A DNA stretch of 64,000 nucleotides, taken from assembly GCF_021375795.1 (NCBI RefSeq), contig NZ_JAEIOI010000001.1, forward strand, positions 868,001-932,000. Direction: 5' to 3'. Of the stretch, positions 33,004 through 42,095 are shown piece by piece. The translations under genes and the position numbers were made by a program. The notes beneath the pieces were generated by a model that saw only the letters and a list, made by a program, of their open reading frames with translations, was not told the DNA's origin and ran no database searches. Position 1 is the first letter of the stretch; each line of letters begins with the position of its first letter. The DNA is from Pseudomonas anguilliseptica (GTDB lineage: Bacteria > Pseudomonadota > Gammaproteobacteria > Pseudomonadales > Pseudomonadaceae).

Positions 33004-34938
33004 ATGACAAAAACAAAACAAACCTGGCGCCTGGCAAAACTGCCACTGGCCGTCAGCCTCGCATCCACCCTCGCCGCACCTGCATTCGGCGTTACTTTCA
33101 ATATCGGTGAGATCGAAGGCCAATTCGACTCGTCTCTGTCGGTTGGTGCCAGTTGGTCGGTGCGTGGCTCCGATCCAGATCTGATTGGTTTCAATAACGG
33201 CGGTCGTGGTCTTTCGCAGACATCCGACGACAGCAAAATGAATTTTAAGAAAGGTGAAACCTTTTCGAAAATCTTCAAGGGTACCCACGACCTTGAGTTG
33301 AAGTACGGCGATACTGGTGTATTTGTTCGTGGTAAGTACTGGTATGACTTTGAGCTGAAGGACGAGAGTCGTCTGTTCAAGGATATTAGTGATAGCAATC
33401 GTAAAGAAGGTGCACAGTCTTCTGGTGCGCAAATTCTCGATGCCTTTGTTTATCATAATTATTCGATCGGTGATCAGCCAGGTTCTGTTCGTCTTGGCAA
33501 GCAAGTGGTTAGCTGGGGTGAAAGTACTTTTATCCAGAACAGCATAAACGCAATTAACCCAGTGGACGCTGCTGCATTCCGTCGTCCGGGTGCTGAAATC
33601 AAAGAAGGTTTGATTCCGGTTAATATGTTTTATATTGCCCAGAGTTTGACTGAAAACCTTTCGATGGAAGCGTTTTATCAGCTGGAATGGGATCAGACAG
33701 TCGTAGATAACTGCGGTACTTTCTTTGCCCAACCAGATATTGTTGCAGATGGCTGCGATAGTAACTTAGCAGTGCTGCGTACTCGTGAGGCCGTGCAGGC
33801 TCTTACTGGTAATGCCGGTGCTCCATTTCTAGAGGCGCGTGGTGTTGAGTTCTCTAGCGAAGGTGTTGTTGTTCCTCGAGGCGCCGACCGCGATGCTCGA
33901 GATAGTGGCCAGTTTGGCCTCGCGTTCCGCTACTTGTTCGAGCCACTTGACACAGAGCTTGGCTTTTATGCAATGAACTACCACAGTCGTACTCCTATGT
34001 TTAGTGCGACAGGTGCTGATGCTCGGTTTTATAACGCAGCAACAATGGGGCCGTTCGGAGCGTTGACACCTTTGCGCGTAGCCGGTAACTCTAGTTATTT
34101 CATGGAGTATCCTGAAGATATCCAGTTATATGGTATGAGTTTTGCGACTACCCTACCTACTGGAACTTCATGGGCCGGCGAGCTTAGCTATCGTCCTAAC
34201 GCACCCCTTCAGCTGAACTCTACAGATGTGCTCTATGCAGGACTTCGTCCTTTAGCTGATAGTCGATTCAACCCTGGTTTTGCGGGGTTCTTAGCCGGTG
34301 GCGTTGGTAACGTATCTCTTCTGAATGGCTCGCCTGGCGAAGATCTTCATGGTTATCGTCGAAAAGAAATTACTCAGTTCCAAACTACTTTCACCCATTT
34401 CTTTGATCAAGTGATGGGGGCTAGCCGTCTTACCTTAGTTGGTGAGATTGGTATCGCTCATGTAGGTGGTTTGGAAGATACCAGTGATGTTCGTTATGGT
34501 CGTGATCCTATTTATGGACCTGGGCCGCTTCCTGGGAATTACGCCATTGCTGGTGTAGGTGTGTTTGATGCATGTACTGGTCTTAACGTTGCTACCTTGG
34601 GGAATAACACTAAGGCTAAGAATGCTAGTAAGTATTGTGAAGATGACGGTTTTGTCACCTCTACTTCCTGGGGTTATCGCGCTCGTGCTATCTGGGACTA
34701 TCCAGATGTATTCGCGGGTGTGAACCTGCGTCCAAGCGTTACATGGTCGCATGACGTAGACGGCTACGGCCCGAACGGTCTGTTCACTGAAGGTGCCAAG
34801 GCTGTCAGCCTGGGCCTGGATGCCGACTATCAGAACACCTACACCGCCAGCCTGGCTTATACCGATTTCTTCGGTGGCAAATACAACACTCTTGTTGACC
34901 GCGACTTCGTTGCGCTCAGCTTTGGCGTGAACTTCTAA
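33004..34938 (+). CDS. DUF1302 outer-membrane beta-barrel protein
   Basis: A 644-residue exported protein: signal peptide to about residue 29 (ending APAFG), then alternating amphipathic beta strands and a C-terminal aromatic strand ending FGVNF, the usual Omp85-recognised terminus. DUF1302 members sit beside DUF1329 genes in pseudomonads and are linked to uptake of, or growth on, hydrophobic compounds. The central part (roughly 33300-34700) uses many T- and A-ending codons and is visibly more AT-rich than both ends of the gene and its neighbours. SD GGAG precedes the ATG. Confidence 0.9.
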   Translation: MTKTKQTWRLAKLPLAVSLASTLAAPAFGVTFNIGEIEGQFDSSLSVGASWSVRGSDPDLIGFNNGGRGLSQTSDDSKMNFKKGETFSKIFKGTHDLELKYGDTGVFVRGKYWYDFELKDESRLFKDISDSNRKEGAQSSGAQILDAFVYHNYSIGDQPGSVRLGKQVVSWGESTFIQNSINAINPVDAAAFRRPGAEIKEGLIPVNMFYIAQSLTENLSMEAFYQLEWDQTVVDNCGTFFAQPDIVADGCDSNLAVLRTREAVQALTGNAGAPFLEARGVEFSSEGVVVPRGADRDARDSGQFGLAFRYLFEPLDTELGFYAMNYHSRTPMFSATGADARFYNAATMGPFGALTPLRVAGNSSYFMEYPEDIQLYGMSFATTLPTGTSWAGELSYRPNAPLQLNSTDVLYAGLRPLADSRFNPGFAGFLAGGVGNVSLLNGSPGEDLHGYRRKEITQFQTTFTHFFDQVMGASRLTLVGEIGIAHVGGLEDTSDVRYGRDPIYGPGPLPGNYAIAGVGVFDACTGLNVATLGNNTKAKNASKYCEDDGFVTSTSWGYRARAIWDYPDVFAGVNLRPSVTWSHDVDGYGPNGLFTEGAKAVSLGLDADYQNTYTASLAYTDFFGGKYNTLVDRDFVALSFGVNF

Positions 34939-34966
34939 GTAAGCGGACGAGATTTTGAGGACGACT

Positions 34967-36340
34967 ATGACTATGAAAACAACAAAAAGTCTGCTGCAAA
35001 CCGGTGCGCTGACACTCTCGCTGCTGGCTAGCGGTGTGATGGCAGCGGTATCGCCGGATGAGGCTGCCAAACTGGGAACCACTTTGACGCCGCTGGGCGC
35101 AGAGATGGCGGGTAATGCTGACGGTTCGATTCCGGCCTGGACGGGCGGTCTGCCGGCCAATGCGGGTACTGTGGATGGCGCAGGTTTCCTTTCGGATCCG
35201 TTCCCGAGTGAGCAACCGCTGTTCACCATCACTGCCCAGAACGTGGATCAGTACAAAGACAAGCTGACCCCTGGCCAGCTGGCGATGTTCAAGCGTTATC
35301 CGGAAAGCTACAAAATGCCGGTATTCGCGACTCATCGTTCGGCCAGCGTGCCAGACTTCATCATCGCGGCTACCAAGAACAACGCCACCAACACCAAGCT
35401 GGTCGAGGGCGGTAACGGTCTGGAAAACTTCGAGCAGGCTAACCCCTTCCCGATTCCAAAAGACGGTCTGGAAGCCATCTGGAACCACATCACCCGCTAC
35501 CGTGGTGGCAGCGTGAAGCGTCTGGTAACCCAGGCTACTCCGCAGCCGAATGGCTCTTACAGCCTGGTTTACTTCCAGGATGAGTTCACCTTCCGTGGTG
35601 CACTGAAAGATGCCGATACCAGCAAGCCAAGCAACGTACTGTTCTACTTCAAACAGCGCGTAACCGCTCCTTCGCGTCTGGCAGGTAACGTACTGCTGGT
35701 ACACGAAACCCTCAACCAGGTGAAAGAGCCGCGTCTGGCATGGCTGTATAACGCCGGTCAGCGTCGTGTGCGTCGTGCTCCGCAGGTTTCCTATGACGGT
35801 CCAGGTACCGCCGCTGACGGCCTGCGTACTTCCGACAACTTCGACATGTACAACGGTGCTCCTGACCGTTACGACTGGAAGCTGGAAGGTAAGAAGGAAA
35901 TTTACATCCCTTACAACAGCTACCGTCTGGACTCGCCGAAGCTGAAGTATGATCAGATCATCAAGGCTGGCCACATCAACCAGGATCTGACTCGTTACGA
36001 GTTGCACCGCGTATGGCATGTGACCGCAACCCTGAAATCGGGCGAGCGTCATATCTATGCCAAGCGTGACTTCTACCTCGACGAGGACACCTGGCAAGCA
36101 GCTGCCATCGACCACTACGACGGTCGCGGTACCCTGTGGCGTGTGGCTGAAGCCCATGCTCAGTACTACTACGACAAGAAAGTGCCGTGGTACAGCGTAG
36201 AGACCCTGTATGACCTGCTGTCTGGTCGTTACCTGGCTCTGGGTATGAAGAACGAAGAGAAGAGCGCTTACGAGTTCGACTACCCGGCCAAGGAAAGCGA
36301 TTACACCCCAGCGGCCCTGCGCCAGGCTGGCGTGCGCTAA
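34967..36340 (+). CDS. DUF1329 envelope protein (LolA/LolB-fold-like)
   Basis: A 457-residue exported protein. Start ATG at 34967 (GAGG 6 nt upstream) with a signal peptide ending near MAAVS. The family is DUF1329, thought to share a LolA/LolB-like half-barrel able to hold a lipid chain; GNADGSIPAWTGGLP and WYSVETLYDLLSGRYLALG are typical segments. It lies 28 bp after the DUF1302 gene, and a clear terminator follows, so the two form one transcript. Codon use is strongly biased to C/T-ending optimal codons, hinting at high expression. Likely a periplasmic partner of the DUF1302 barrel. Confidence 0.9.
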   Translation: MTMKTTKSLLQTGALTLSLLASGVMAAVSPDEAAKLGTTLTPLGAEMAGNADGSIPAWTGGLPANAGTVDGAGFLSDPFPSEQPLFTITAQNVDQYKDKLTPGQLAMFKRYPESYKMPVFATHRSASVPDFIIAATKNNATNTKLVEGGNGLENFEQANPFPIPKDGLEAIWNHITRYRGGSVKRLVTQATPQPNGSYSLVYFQDEFTFRGALKDADTSKPSNVLFYFKQRVTAPSRLAGNVLLVHETLNQVKEPRLAWLYNAGQRRVRRAPQVSYDGPGTAADGLRTSDNFDMYNGAPDRYDWKLEGKKEIYIPYNSYRLDSPKLKYDQIIKAGHINQDLTRYELHRVWHVTATLKSGERHIYAKRDFYLDEDTWQAAAIDHYDGRGTLWRVAEAHAQYYYDKKVPWYSVETLYDLLSGRYLALGMKNEEKSAYEFDYPAKESDYTPAALRQAGVR

Positions 36341-36362
36341 ACCTGAGTCATGCTGCATAAAG

Positions 36363-36388
36363 AACCGGCCCTTGTGGCCGGTTTTTTT
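36363..36388 (+). terminator. Rho-independent terminator
   Basis: AACCGGCC-CTTGT-GGCCGGTT followed by a run of seven T. Ends the DUF1302-DUF1329 transcript. Confidence 0.9.
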
Positions 36389-36619
36389 ATGCGCAGGCTT
36401 TTAGCGCGGTGGTTGGTCGTTGTCGCGTTTGCGACTTTGCCGATATGAAACCGCTAACCGTCAGTTTGTCTGGCTCGCGCCAGCACTATGCGGCAGATGG
36501 ATAAGCAATCATTGCAGTTTGCTACCTGATGGCGGCAGGGGCTTCAAATGCGTGAGTCAAGGCGCTAGGCTGCGGGGCATTGGTAGTGCCTCTGCCTGAC
36601 TACTACAAGAAACCGGCTG

Positions 36620-39343
36620 ATGACTGATCTGTCCCGCATTCCTGGCTTGGTAGCCGCGCCCAACATACTGGGTGGGCACTTCTATCGGCCGCCGTTACCT
36701 GCCAGCTATGTGCCGCGTCCGCGTTTGTGTGAGCGTTTACTCGGTGGTTTGGCAGGGCGCTTGTTGCTGGTCAGCGCGCCGGCCGGGTTTGGCAAGAGTT
36801 CACTGGCTATCGAGTTCTGCGAGCACCTGCCGGAGCAGTGGCAAAGCCTGTGGTTGGGCCTTAGTCCGCGTGACAGTGATCCGGGGCGGTTTCTTGAGCG
36901 CTTGCTCAGCGGGCTGCAGCAGTTCTTCCCGGGCGTTGGCCAGGAGGCGCTTGGCCTGTTGCGCCTGCGTCAACGGCACCAGCCGTTTGCCTTTGAGGAG
37001 TGGCTTGATGGCCTGCTCGATGAGCTGGCTGTGCGCCTTGATCCGCAGCAGCCCTTGTTGCTGGTACTGGATGACTATCACCTGGCGCAGGGCGCGGTGC
37101 TGGATCGTTGTCTGCAGTTCTTTCTCAACCATCTGCCGCCGGGCCTGCTGATTCTGGTGACCAGTCGTCAGCGTCCGGACTGGCACCTGGCGCGTTTGCG
37201 CTTGTCGCGTCAGTTGCTGGAGTTGCACGAGCAGGACCTGCGCCTGACCGATGCTGAAAGCACTGCGTTGCTCCGCTTGCAGGGTGCCGAGCTGTCGGCA
37301 GATGCGCTGGCCGCGCTGTTGCAACGCAGTGAGGGCTGGGTCGCGGGGCTGCGCTTGTGGTCGCTGGCCGTCAGTGAGGCGCAGGAGTCAGCGGCGTTAC
37401 CGGCGTTGGTGCAGGGTGGTGACGGGCTGATTCATGATTACCTGCTGGAAGAGGTGATCGAACGCCAGCCGGCTGATGTGCAGGCTTTTCTCTATGAGAC
37501 GGCCAGCCAGGAGCGCTTCTGCGCTGAGCTGTGCGATGCCCTGCGTGATGCCCATGACAGCGCGGCGATTCTCCGTCACCTGCAGGCGCATCAGGTATTT
37601 CTGGTGCCGCTGGATGAGCAGGGCAAATGGTTTCGCTATCACCACCTGTTTTCCGATTTGCTGCGCAGTCGGCCTCAGCCAACCCCAGGCCTGCATTTGC
37701 GTGCGTGTCGCTGGTTCAGCGTCGAGGGCCTGCTGGATGAAGCCATCGAGCAGGCGTTGCGCGCGGGTCAGCCGGACGTAGCGGCGAATCTGGTGCAGAA
37801 CCTCTCCGAAGAACAATTGCTGGCCGAGCAGAATGTCGCCACTTTGCTGCGCTGGAAGATGGACTTGCCGGACAGCCTGCTGACCAGTACGCCACGTCTG
37901 ATTCTGCTCTACGGCTGGGCGTTGGCGCTGGCCTGTCAGCTGGATGCCGCCGAAGAACTGCTGGCTGAACTGGGGCGCTTTCTGCCGGCCCGCGAGCACA
38001 GTGAGCAGGAAGGTCTGCTGGCCCAGTGGCTGGCCCTGAGTGGCGTGATTGCTCGCGGTCGTGGTGACAGCAGCAAGGCTCAGGCCTATTGCAGTGAAGC
38101 GCTGAGTTGCTTGCCGCTGGATCGCTACGGGCAGCGCCTGATGTGCCTGTCCAGTCTGGCCAACCTGGCGATCGTGCACGGTGATCTGTGGCGGGCGCGT
38201 GGGCTTAATCGCGAAGCGTTGGAGCTGGCACAGCGGGTCGGTAACCCGCTGTTTGAGGCTCTGGCCCACTACGACCGCGCACGGGTGTTGCAAGCCCGTG
38301 GTGAGGTTCTGCGGGCGCTGGATGAGGTGCGCCAGGGCCTGCAGCGTTTGAGCAGTCTACCTGCCCAGCGGCAGTACGCTGCACGCGGACGACTAACCCT
38401 CTACGAAGGCTATCTGCTGAGCCTGCGCCTGCAATCACAACAGGCACGTCAGCGCCTGCTGGCCGGAATTGCCGAAGCGCGGGGTTGCCGCGATATCAGT
38501 GTGCTGATCGGTTATTGCGTGCTCGCCAGTTTGGAAGGGCGCAACGGTAACCTGCCAGAAGCTTTTGCCCAGTTGGCCGAGGCCGAGCGGTTGATGCATA
38601 TCTGGGACATTCCGCCGATCTACTACCTGGCGATGATCACCCTTACCAAATGCGAGCTGTGGTTGCGTCAGGGGCAGACCGAGCTAGCCGGTGTCTGGCT
38701 GAGTCGTTTGCTGGATGCCTATGGCGGTGAACAGGCGGCTGCCGCGCCGGAGTTTCATCCACAGCTGCCGTTGCATGTGCTGCTGCACCTGGCCACTTAC
38801 GAGCGTTTGCAGGGCGAGGATGAACAGGCCGAGCGACGTTTGCGCGGCTTGAGTCAGCTGGCGCAGAACGCTGGTGGACAGTTGCTTGGTGCGATTGCAC
38901 AGATGCAACTGACGGAGCTGCTGCGTGACGTCGGGCGCGAACGCGAGGCCCAGCAGCAGTTGCGCAGTGCCCTGCAAGCGGCGGCCGGTGGTGGCTTGCT
39001 GCCGTTCCATGGCTTGCTCACGCGACAGCCCGAATGGCTACGTGAGCAGTTGCTGGGGCAGGAGGCCGGTCCGCTGATCGAGGCCCTGCAACAGCATTTG
39101 CCGCAGGCACAGCCGCTGGTCAGTCAGGATGATTATGCCGCTGTGGTCGATGCACTCAGCTCGCGGGAATTGGCTGTGTTGCAACTGATCGCCCAGGGCT
39201 GTTCCAACCAGGAGATCAGCGACAGCCTGTTTATCTCCCTGCACACGGTCAAGACTCACGCCCGCCATATCAACAGCAAGCTTGGGGTGGAGCGGCGCAC
39301 CCAGGCCGTGGCGAGGGCCAAGAGCCTCGGCCTACTGCGCTGA
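36620..39343 (+). CDS. MalT-like LuxR-family ATP-dependent transcriptional regulator
   Basis: A 907-residue STAND-type regulator. It has the Walker A motif SAPAGFGKSSLA (about 55-66), a Walker B-like LLLVLDDYH (about 148-156), a long TPR-like helical region (about 400-780) and a C-terminal LuxR HTH (LSSRELAVLQLIAQGCSNQE, then HTVKTHARHINSKLGV, about 846-900). Such proteins bind an inducer in the helical arm and ATP in the NOD, then activate neighbouring genes as oligomers. The adjacent DUF1302/DUF1329 operon and acyl-CoA ligase are the likely targets. Its end overlaps the convergent gene by 12 bp. Confidence 0.93.
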   Translation: MTDLSRIPGLVAAPNILGGHFYRPPLPASYVPRPRLCERLLGGLAGRLLLVSAPAGFGKSSLAIEFCEHLPEQWQSLWLGLSPRDSDPGRFLERLLSGLQQFFPGVGQEALGLLRLRQRHQPFAFEEWLDGLLDELAVRLDPQQPLLLVLDDYHLAQGAVLDRCLQFFLNHLPPGLLILVTSRQRPDWHLARLRLSRQLLELHEQDLRLTDAESTALLRLQGAELSADALAALLQRSEGWVAGLRLWSLAVSEAQESAALPALVQGGDGLIHDYLLEEVIERQPADVQAFLYETASQERFCAELCDALRDAHDSAAILRHLQAHQVFLVPLDEQGKWFRYHHLFSDLLRSRPQPTPGLHLRACRWFSVEGLLDEAIEQALRAGQPDVAANLVQNLSEEQLLAEQNVATLLRWKMDLPDSLLTSTPRLILLYGWALALACQLDAAEELLAELGRFLPAREHSEQEGLLAQWLALSGVIARGRGDSSKAQAYCSEALSCLPLDRYGQRLMCLSSLANLAIVHGDLWRARGLNREALELAQRVGNPLFEALAHYDRARVLQARGEVLRALDEVRQGLQRLSSLPAQRQYAARGRLTLYEGYLLSLRLQSQQARQRLLAGIAEARGCRDISVLIGYCVLASLEGRNGNLPEAFAQLAEAERLMHIWDIPPIYYLAMITLTKCELWLRQGQTELAGVWLSRLLDAYGGEQAAAAPEFHPQLPLHVLLHLATYERLQGEDEQAERRLRGLSQLAQNAGGQLLGAIAQMQLTELLRDVGREREAQQQLRSALQAAAGGGLLPFHGLLTRQPEWLREQLLGQEAGPLIEALQQHLPQAQPLVSQDDYAAVVDALSSRELAVLQLIAQGCSNQEISDSLFISLHTVKTHARHINSKLGVERRTQAVARAKSLGLLR

Positions 39344-40201
39344 TTCCGCCGGCACTGACAGATCCAGACTGCGTGCCGGCGCTTTGCGTGGTTGCGCCGC
39401 TGCTGCGGCCAGTTTGGCCTGTACATCCTGCTGGATGCTCAGCAGCACCGGCTGCAGTTCGCGCATGTTCTGCTGCACCTCGGCATAAGCGTGCTGCTGC
39501 GCCAGTTGTTCGACGCGTTGCAGCAGGGTTTCACGCACCTCACCGCTCAAATGGATAAACAGCTCGGGCAGCTGCTTGCTCAGTTCGGCGCTATAGAGCA
39601 CCAGTTCTTCACGGCCAAACTGTTTGGTCAGGCCCAGATAGTCCAGGGCGCTGGAGGTAAGCATGGCCGCGGCTGCCTTGGTTTCATGCAGGCCTTGCAG
39701 GCGCACCGGGTTACTTTGCTCGCTTTCCGAGAGGGTCATCCAGAATTCGGTGGTCAGGGTAAACAGCACGGCTTGCTGGCGCAGTGAATAACTCATCAGG
39801 CCCAATGCTTCGGCGGCATAGGGCTGTTGCACGGCGCGGAAATCAAAATACAGGCGCATCAACTCCTTGAGGCGGAATAACGCTTCGCGGGCTTCGTTCT
39901 GTCGCAGTTCCAGCGGGGCGTAGATGTTCAGCTGCGGGCGAAAATTCTCTTCGCTGACCATGCGCTGATAGATCGGCCCGGTGAACTCGCCACTGCGCCG
40001 GGGCAGGGCGTTGAGCTGAGTGTTGTCGACCTTGTTCAGCGCTTCCAGCAGTTGCTGGTAGTCGGCGCTGTTCCAGGGCTTGTGGATATCCGGAATCTTC
40101 TGCCCGAGGTAGAACAGTTCGGTGGCCTGCACGGGCGCAAGCAGAACCAGCAAAAGGATGGCCAGCGGTAGGGTACGGCGTGATGGTAGCGTGTGCGGCA
40201 C
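39332..40201 (-). CDS. exported helical protein of unknown function
   Basis: A 289-residue protein, start GTG at 40201: AGGA lies 8 nt upstream and a signal peptide (LPLAILLLVLLAPVQA) follows at once; the longer 356-residue reading puts this signal in the middle. The mature part is almost entirely helical and charged (YQQLLEALNKVDNTQLNAL, RLKELMRLYFDFRAVQQPYA), ending with an Ala/Pro tail. It is periplasmic or surface-associated. No family recognised. It is divergent from a TetR regulator, 84 bp away. Confidence 0.72.
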   Translation of the reverse strand: MPHTLPSRRTLPLAILLLVLLAPVQATELFYLGQKIPDIHKPWNSADYQQLLEALNKVDNTQLNALPRRSGEFTGPIYQRMVSEENFRPQLNIYAPLELRQNEAREALFRLKELMRLYFDFRAVQQPYAAEALGLMSYSLRQQAVLFTLTTEFWMTLSESEQSNPVRLQGLHETKAAAAMLTSSALDYLGLTKQFGREELVLYSAELSKQLPELFIHLSGEVRETLLQRVEQLAQQHAYAEVQQNMRELQPVLLSIQQDVQAKLAAAAAQPRKAPARSLDLSVPAESAQ

Positions 40202-40285
40202 AAGAACAATCCTGCGGAGTAGGCGTGGCCCAGCGTAACCAGCTTGGCGGCTCGCGTCACCCGCGCCTTGGTTGGGAAGTGTGCG

Positions 40286-40966
40286 ATGCAGCAGGCGTTG
40301 GCAGAACTGGGTGCCGTTCGCGCGGTATTTGAAGACCTTGGCGGTTACGGCGCGGTGGCCCAGCAGCAAGAGCAGGATGGCGACGGGCCACTGATCGGCC
40401 ACCTGCAGCGCACCAATATCCAGCTGGCGGCAATTCCGGTATTTGCCCGCAAGGGCCTGGCAGACACCACGGTCAATGACCTGCTGGCGGCGGCCAATGT
40501 GTCTCGGCGCACCTTCTACAAATACTTCGAGAACAAGATGCAGGTGCTCGAAGGCATCTACCAGACGGCGGTATCCCTGCTGCTGTCGCGCTTCAGTGAA
40601 ATGCAGAGCATTGCCGGCAGCCCACAGGCCTGGTTAGAGGGCATGGTCGGGCGTTACTTCGACTATCACCTGGCGGTCGGGCCGATTATCCGCCTGATGC
40701 AGGAAGAAGCCCTGCGCGCCGATTCACCGCTGGCCGCACATCGGCAGCGTGCGCACACGGAGATGGCGCGGTTGCTGGCCGAGCGCCTGCATGGCGCGAC
40801 CCGCGCGGCGGACCCACTGACCTACCGTGCACTGATCTGGGCCATGGAAGCGGCCTCGCTGGAGCTGCTTGGCCGCGCTGCCAAACGCGAAGAAATCGAA
40901 CAGGCCAAGCGTGTGCTCAGTGAGCTGCTGATCGCCTCGCTGTGTCCTGCGTCCGGCTCAACCTAG
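40286..40966 (+). CDS. TetR/AcrR family regulator
   Basis: A regulator of about 226 residues whose HTH reads ARKGLADTTVNDLLAAANVSRRTFYKYFENK, the TetR recognition helix. The start is uncertain: the ATG at 40286 has GGGAAG upstream, but the first about 45 residues before the HTH are unusual and may not be needed. The C-terminal ligand domain is helical. It stands between the helical exported protein (divergent) and an alpha/beta hydrolase 79 bp downstream, which it may control. Confidence 0.85.
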   Translation: MQQALAELGAVRAVFEDLGGYGAVAQQQEQDGDGPLIGHLQRTNIQLAAIPVFARKGLADTTVNDLLAAANVSRRTFYKYFENKMQVLEGIYQTAVSLLLSRFSEMQSIAGSPQAWLEGMVGRYFDYHLAVGPIIRLMQEEALRADSPLAAHRQRAHTEMARLLAERLHGATRAADPLTYRALIWAMEAASLELLGRAAKREEIEQAKRVLSELLIASLCPASGST

Positions 40967-41045
40967 GTTAGGCGTCAGCTCTAGGCGTACATGCTCTGAT
41001 AGCCCGGATGTGTCTTTCTCATAACAACAATCTAGAGGTGCCTGC

Positions 41046-41987
41046 ATGTCTGCTTCCAGTCTCTCGCTGACGCCACCGCTGGCGGCCGGTTTTGCCCGCC
41101 TGGGCTTCGGTGCCCTGCCGCTGGAACGTCTCAAAACGCGCTATGGCAATGCCGCCAACGGCTCGCGCTATATCGAACTCGACGGCTTCAACCTGCACTA
41201 CCGCGACGAGGGCAGCCGCGACAAACCAGTGCTGGTCCTGATCCACGGCGTAGTCGCCTCGCTGCACACCTGGGATGACTGGCTACCAGCCTTTGCCGCT
41301 GATTACCGGGTGATTCGTTTCGATGTGCCGGGCTTCGGCCTCACCGGCCCGGCCCGTGATGGCGTGTATTCCGCCGAGCGGATGATCAAGGTATTCGGTC
41401 TGTTGCTCGACTACCTCGGCGTGAATAAAGCCTCGATTGTTGGCAATTCCCTGGGCGGCTATATCGCCTGGAACTTTGCCCTGGCACAGCCACAACGTGT
41501 GGAGAAGCTGGTGCTGATCGACCCGGCCGGTTATCACATGCACAAGGTGCCGTGGATGATTGCCGCCGCTGCTTTACCCGGTGCCACCGTGGCCATGCCG
41601 CTGTGGATGCCACGCGCGTTGATCGCCCAGGGCATCAAGGAAGTCTACGGCGAGCCGGCGCGGATCAAGCCGGGTGTGGTGGACCGTTACAACGATCTGA
41701 CGCGTCGGCCGGGTAATCGTCGGGCGATGATGGATATCTTCCGCGTGCTGCTCAAGGTCAACAAGGAAGAGCTGCACACCACGCCAGCGCGGGTGGCGCA
41801 GATTCAGGCACCGACGCTGCTGCTGTGGGGCGAACGTGACCGCTGGATTTCGCCCAAGCATGTGCCGCTTTGGCAGCGCGACCTGCCGGGGATTCAGGTG
41901 AAAACCTATCCGGGTGTTGGGCACATTCCGATGGAAGAAATCCCGCAGCAAAGCGCGGCCGATACCCTGCGTTTTCTTCAGGGCTGA
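41046..41987 (+). CDS. alpha/beta hydrolase
   Basis: A 313-residue alpha/beta-hydrolase fold enzyme: oxyanion segment LIHGVVASLHTWDDW, nucleophile elbow GNSLGG (Ser about 136), acid in WGERDRW and catalytic His in GVGHIPMEE. An N-terminal about 35 residues precede the fold. It belongs to the esterase/C-C hydrolase-like group. SD GAGGTG precedes the ATG. It sits downstream of a TetR regulator and convergent with the PF10118 hydrolase, with a terminator between them. Confidence 0.9.
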   Translation: MSASSLSLTPPLAAGFARLGFGALPLERLKTRYGNAANGSRYIELDGFNLHYRDEGSRDKPVLVLIHGVVASLHTWDDWLPAFAADYRVIRFDVPGFGLTGPARDGVYSAERMIKVFGLLLDYLGVNKASIVGNSLGGYIAWNFALAQPQRVEKLVLIDPAGYHMHKVPWMIAAAALPGATVAMPLWMPRALIAQGIKEVYGEPARIKPGVVDRYNDLTRRPGNRRAMMDIFRVLLKVNKEELHTTPARVAQIQAPTLLLWGERDRWISPKHVPLWQRDLPGIQVKTYPGVGHIPMEEIPQQSAADTLRFLQG

Positions 41988-42050
41988 TCGAACAGAAGTC
42001 GATTGCGGTGGCAACAGCTGCCGCAGTCGGTGAGCAACAGAGGAATAAAA

Positions 42051-42072
42051 AAGGGAGCCATCTGGCTCCCTT
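42051..42072. terminator. bidirectional hairpin terminator
   Basis: AAGGGAGCCA-TC-TGGCTCCCTT, between the convergent alpha/beta hydrolase and PF10118 genes, with A/T runs flanking. Confidence 0.8.
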
Positions 42073-42095
42073 GTTGTTTGGCTGCAGCGCCCGCC

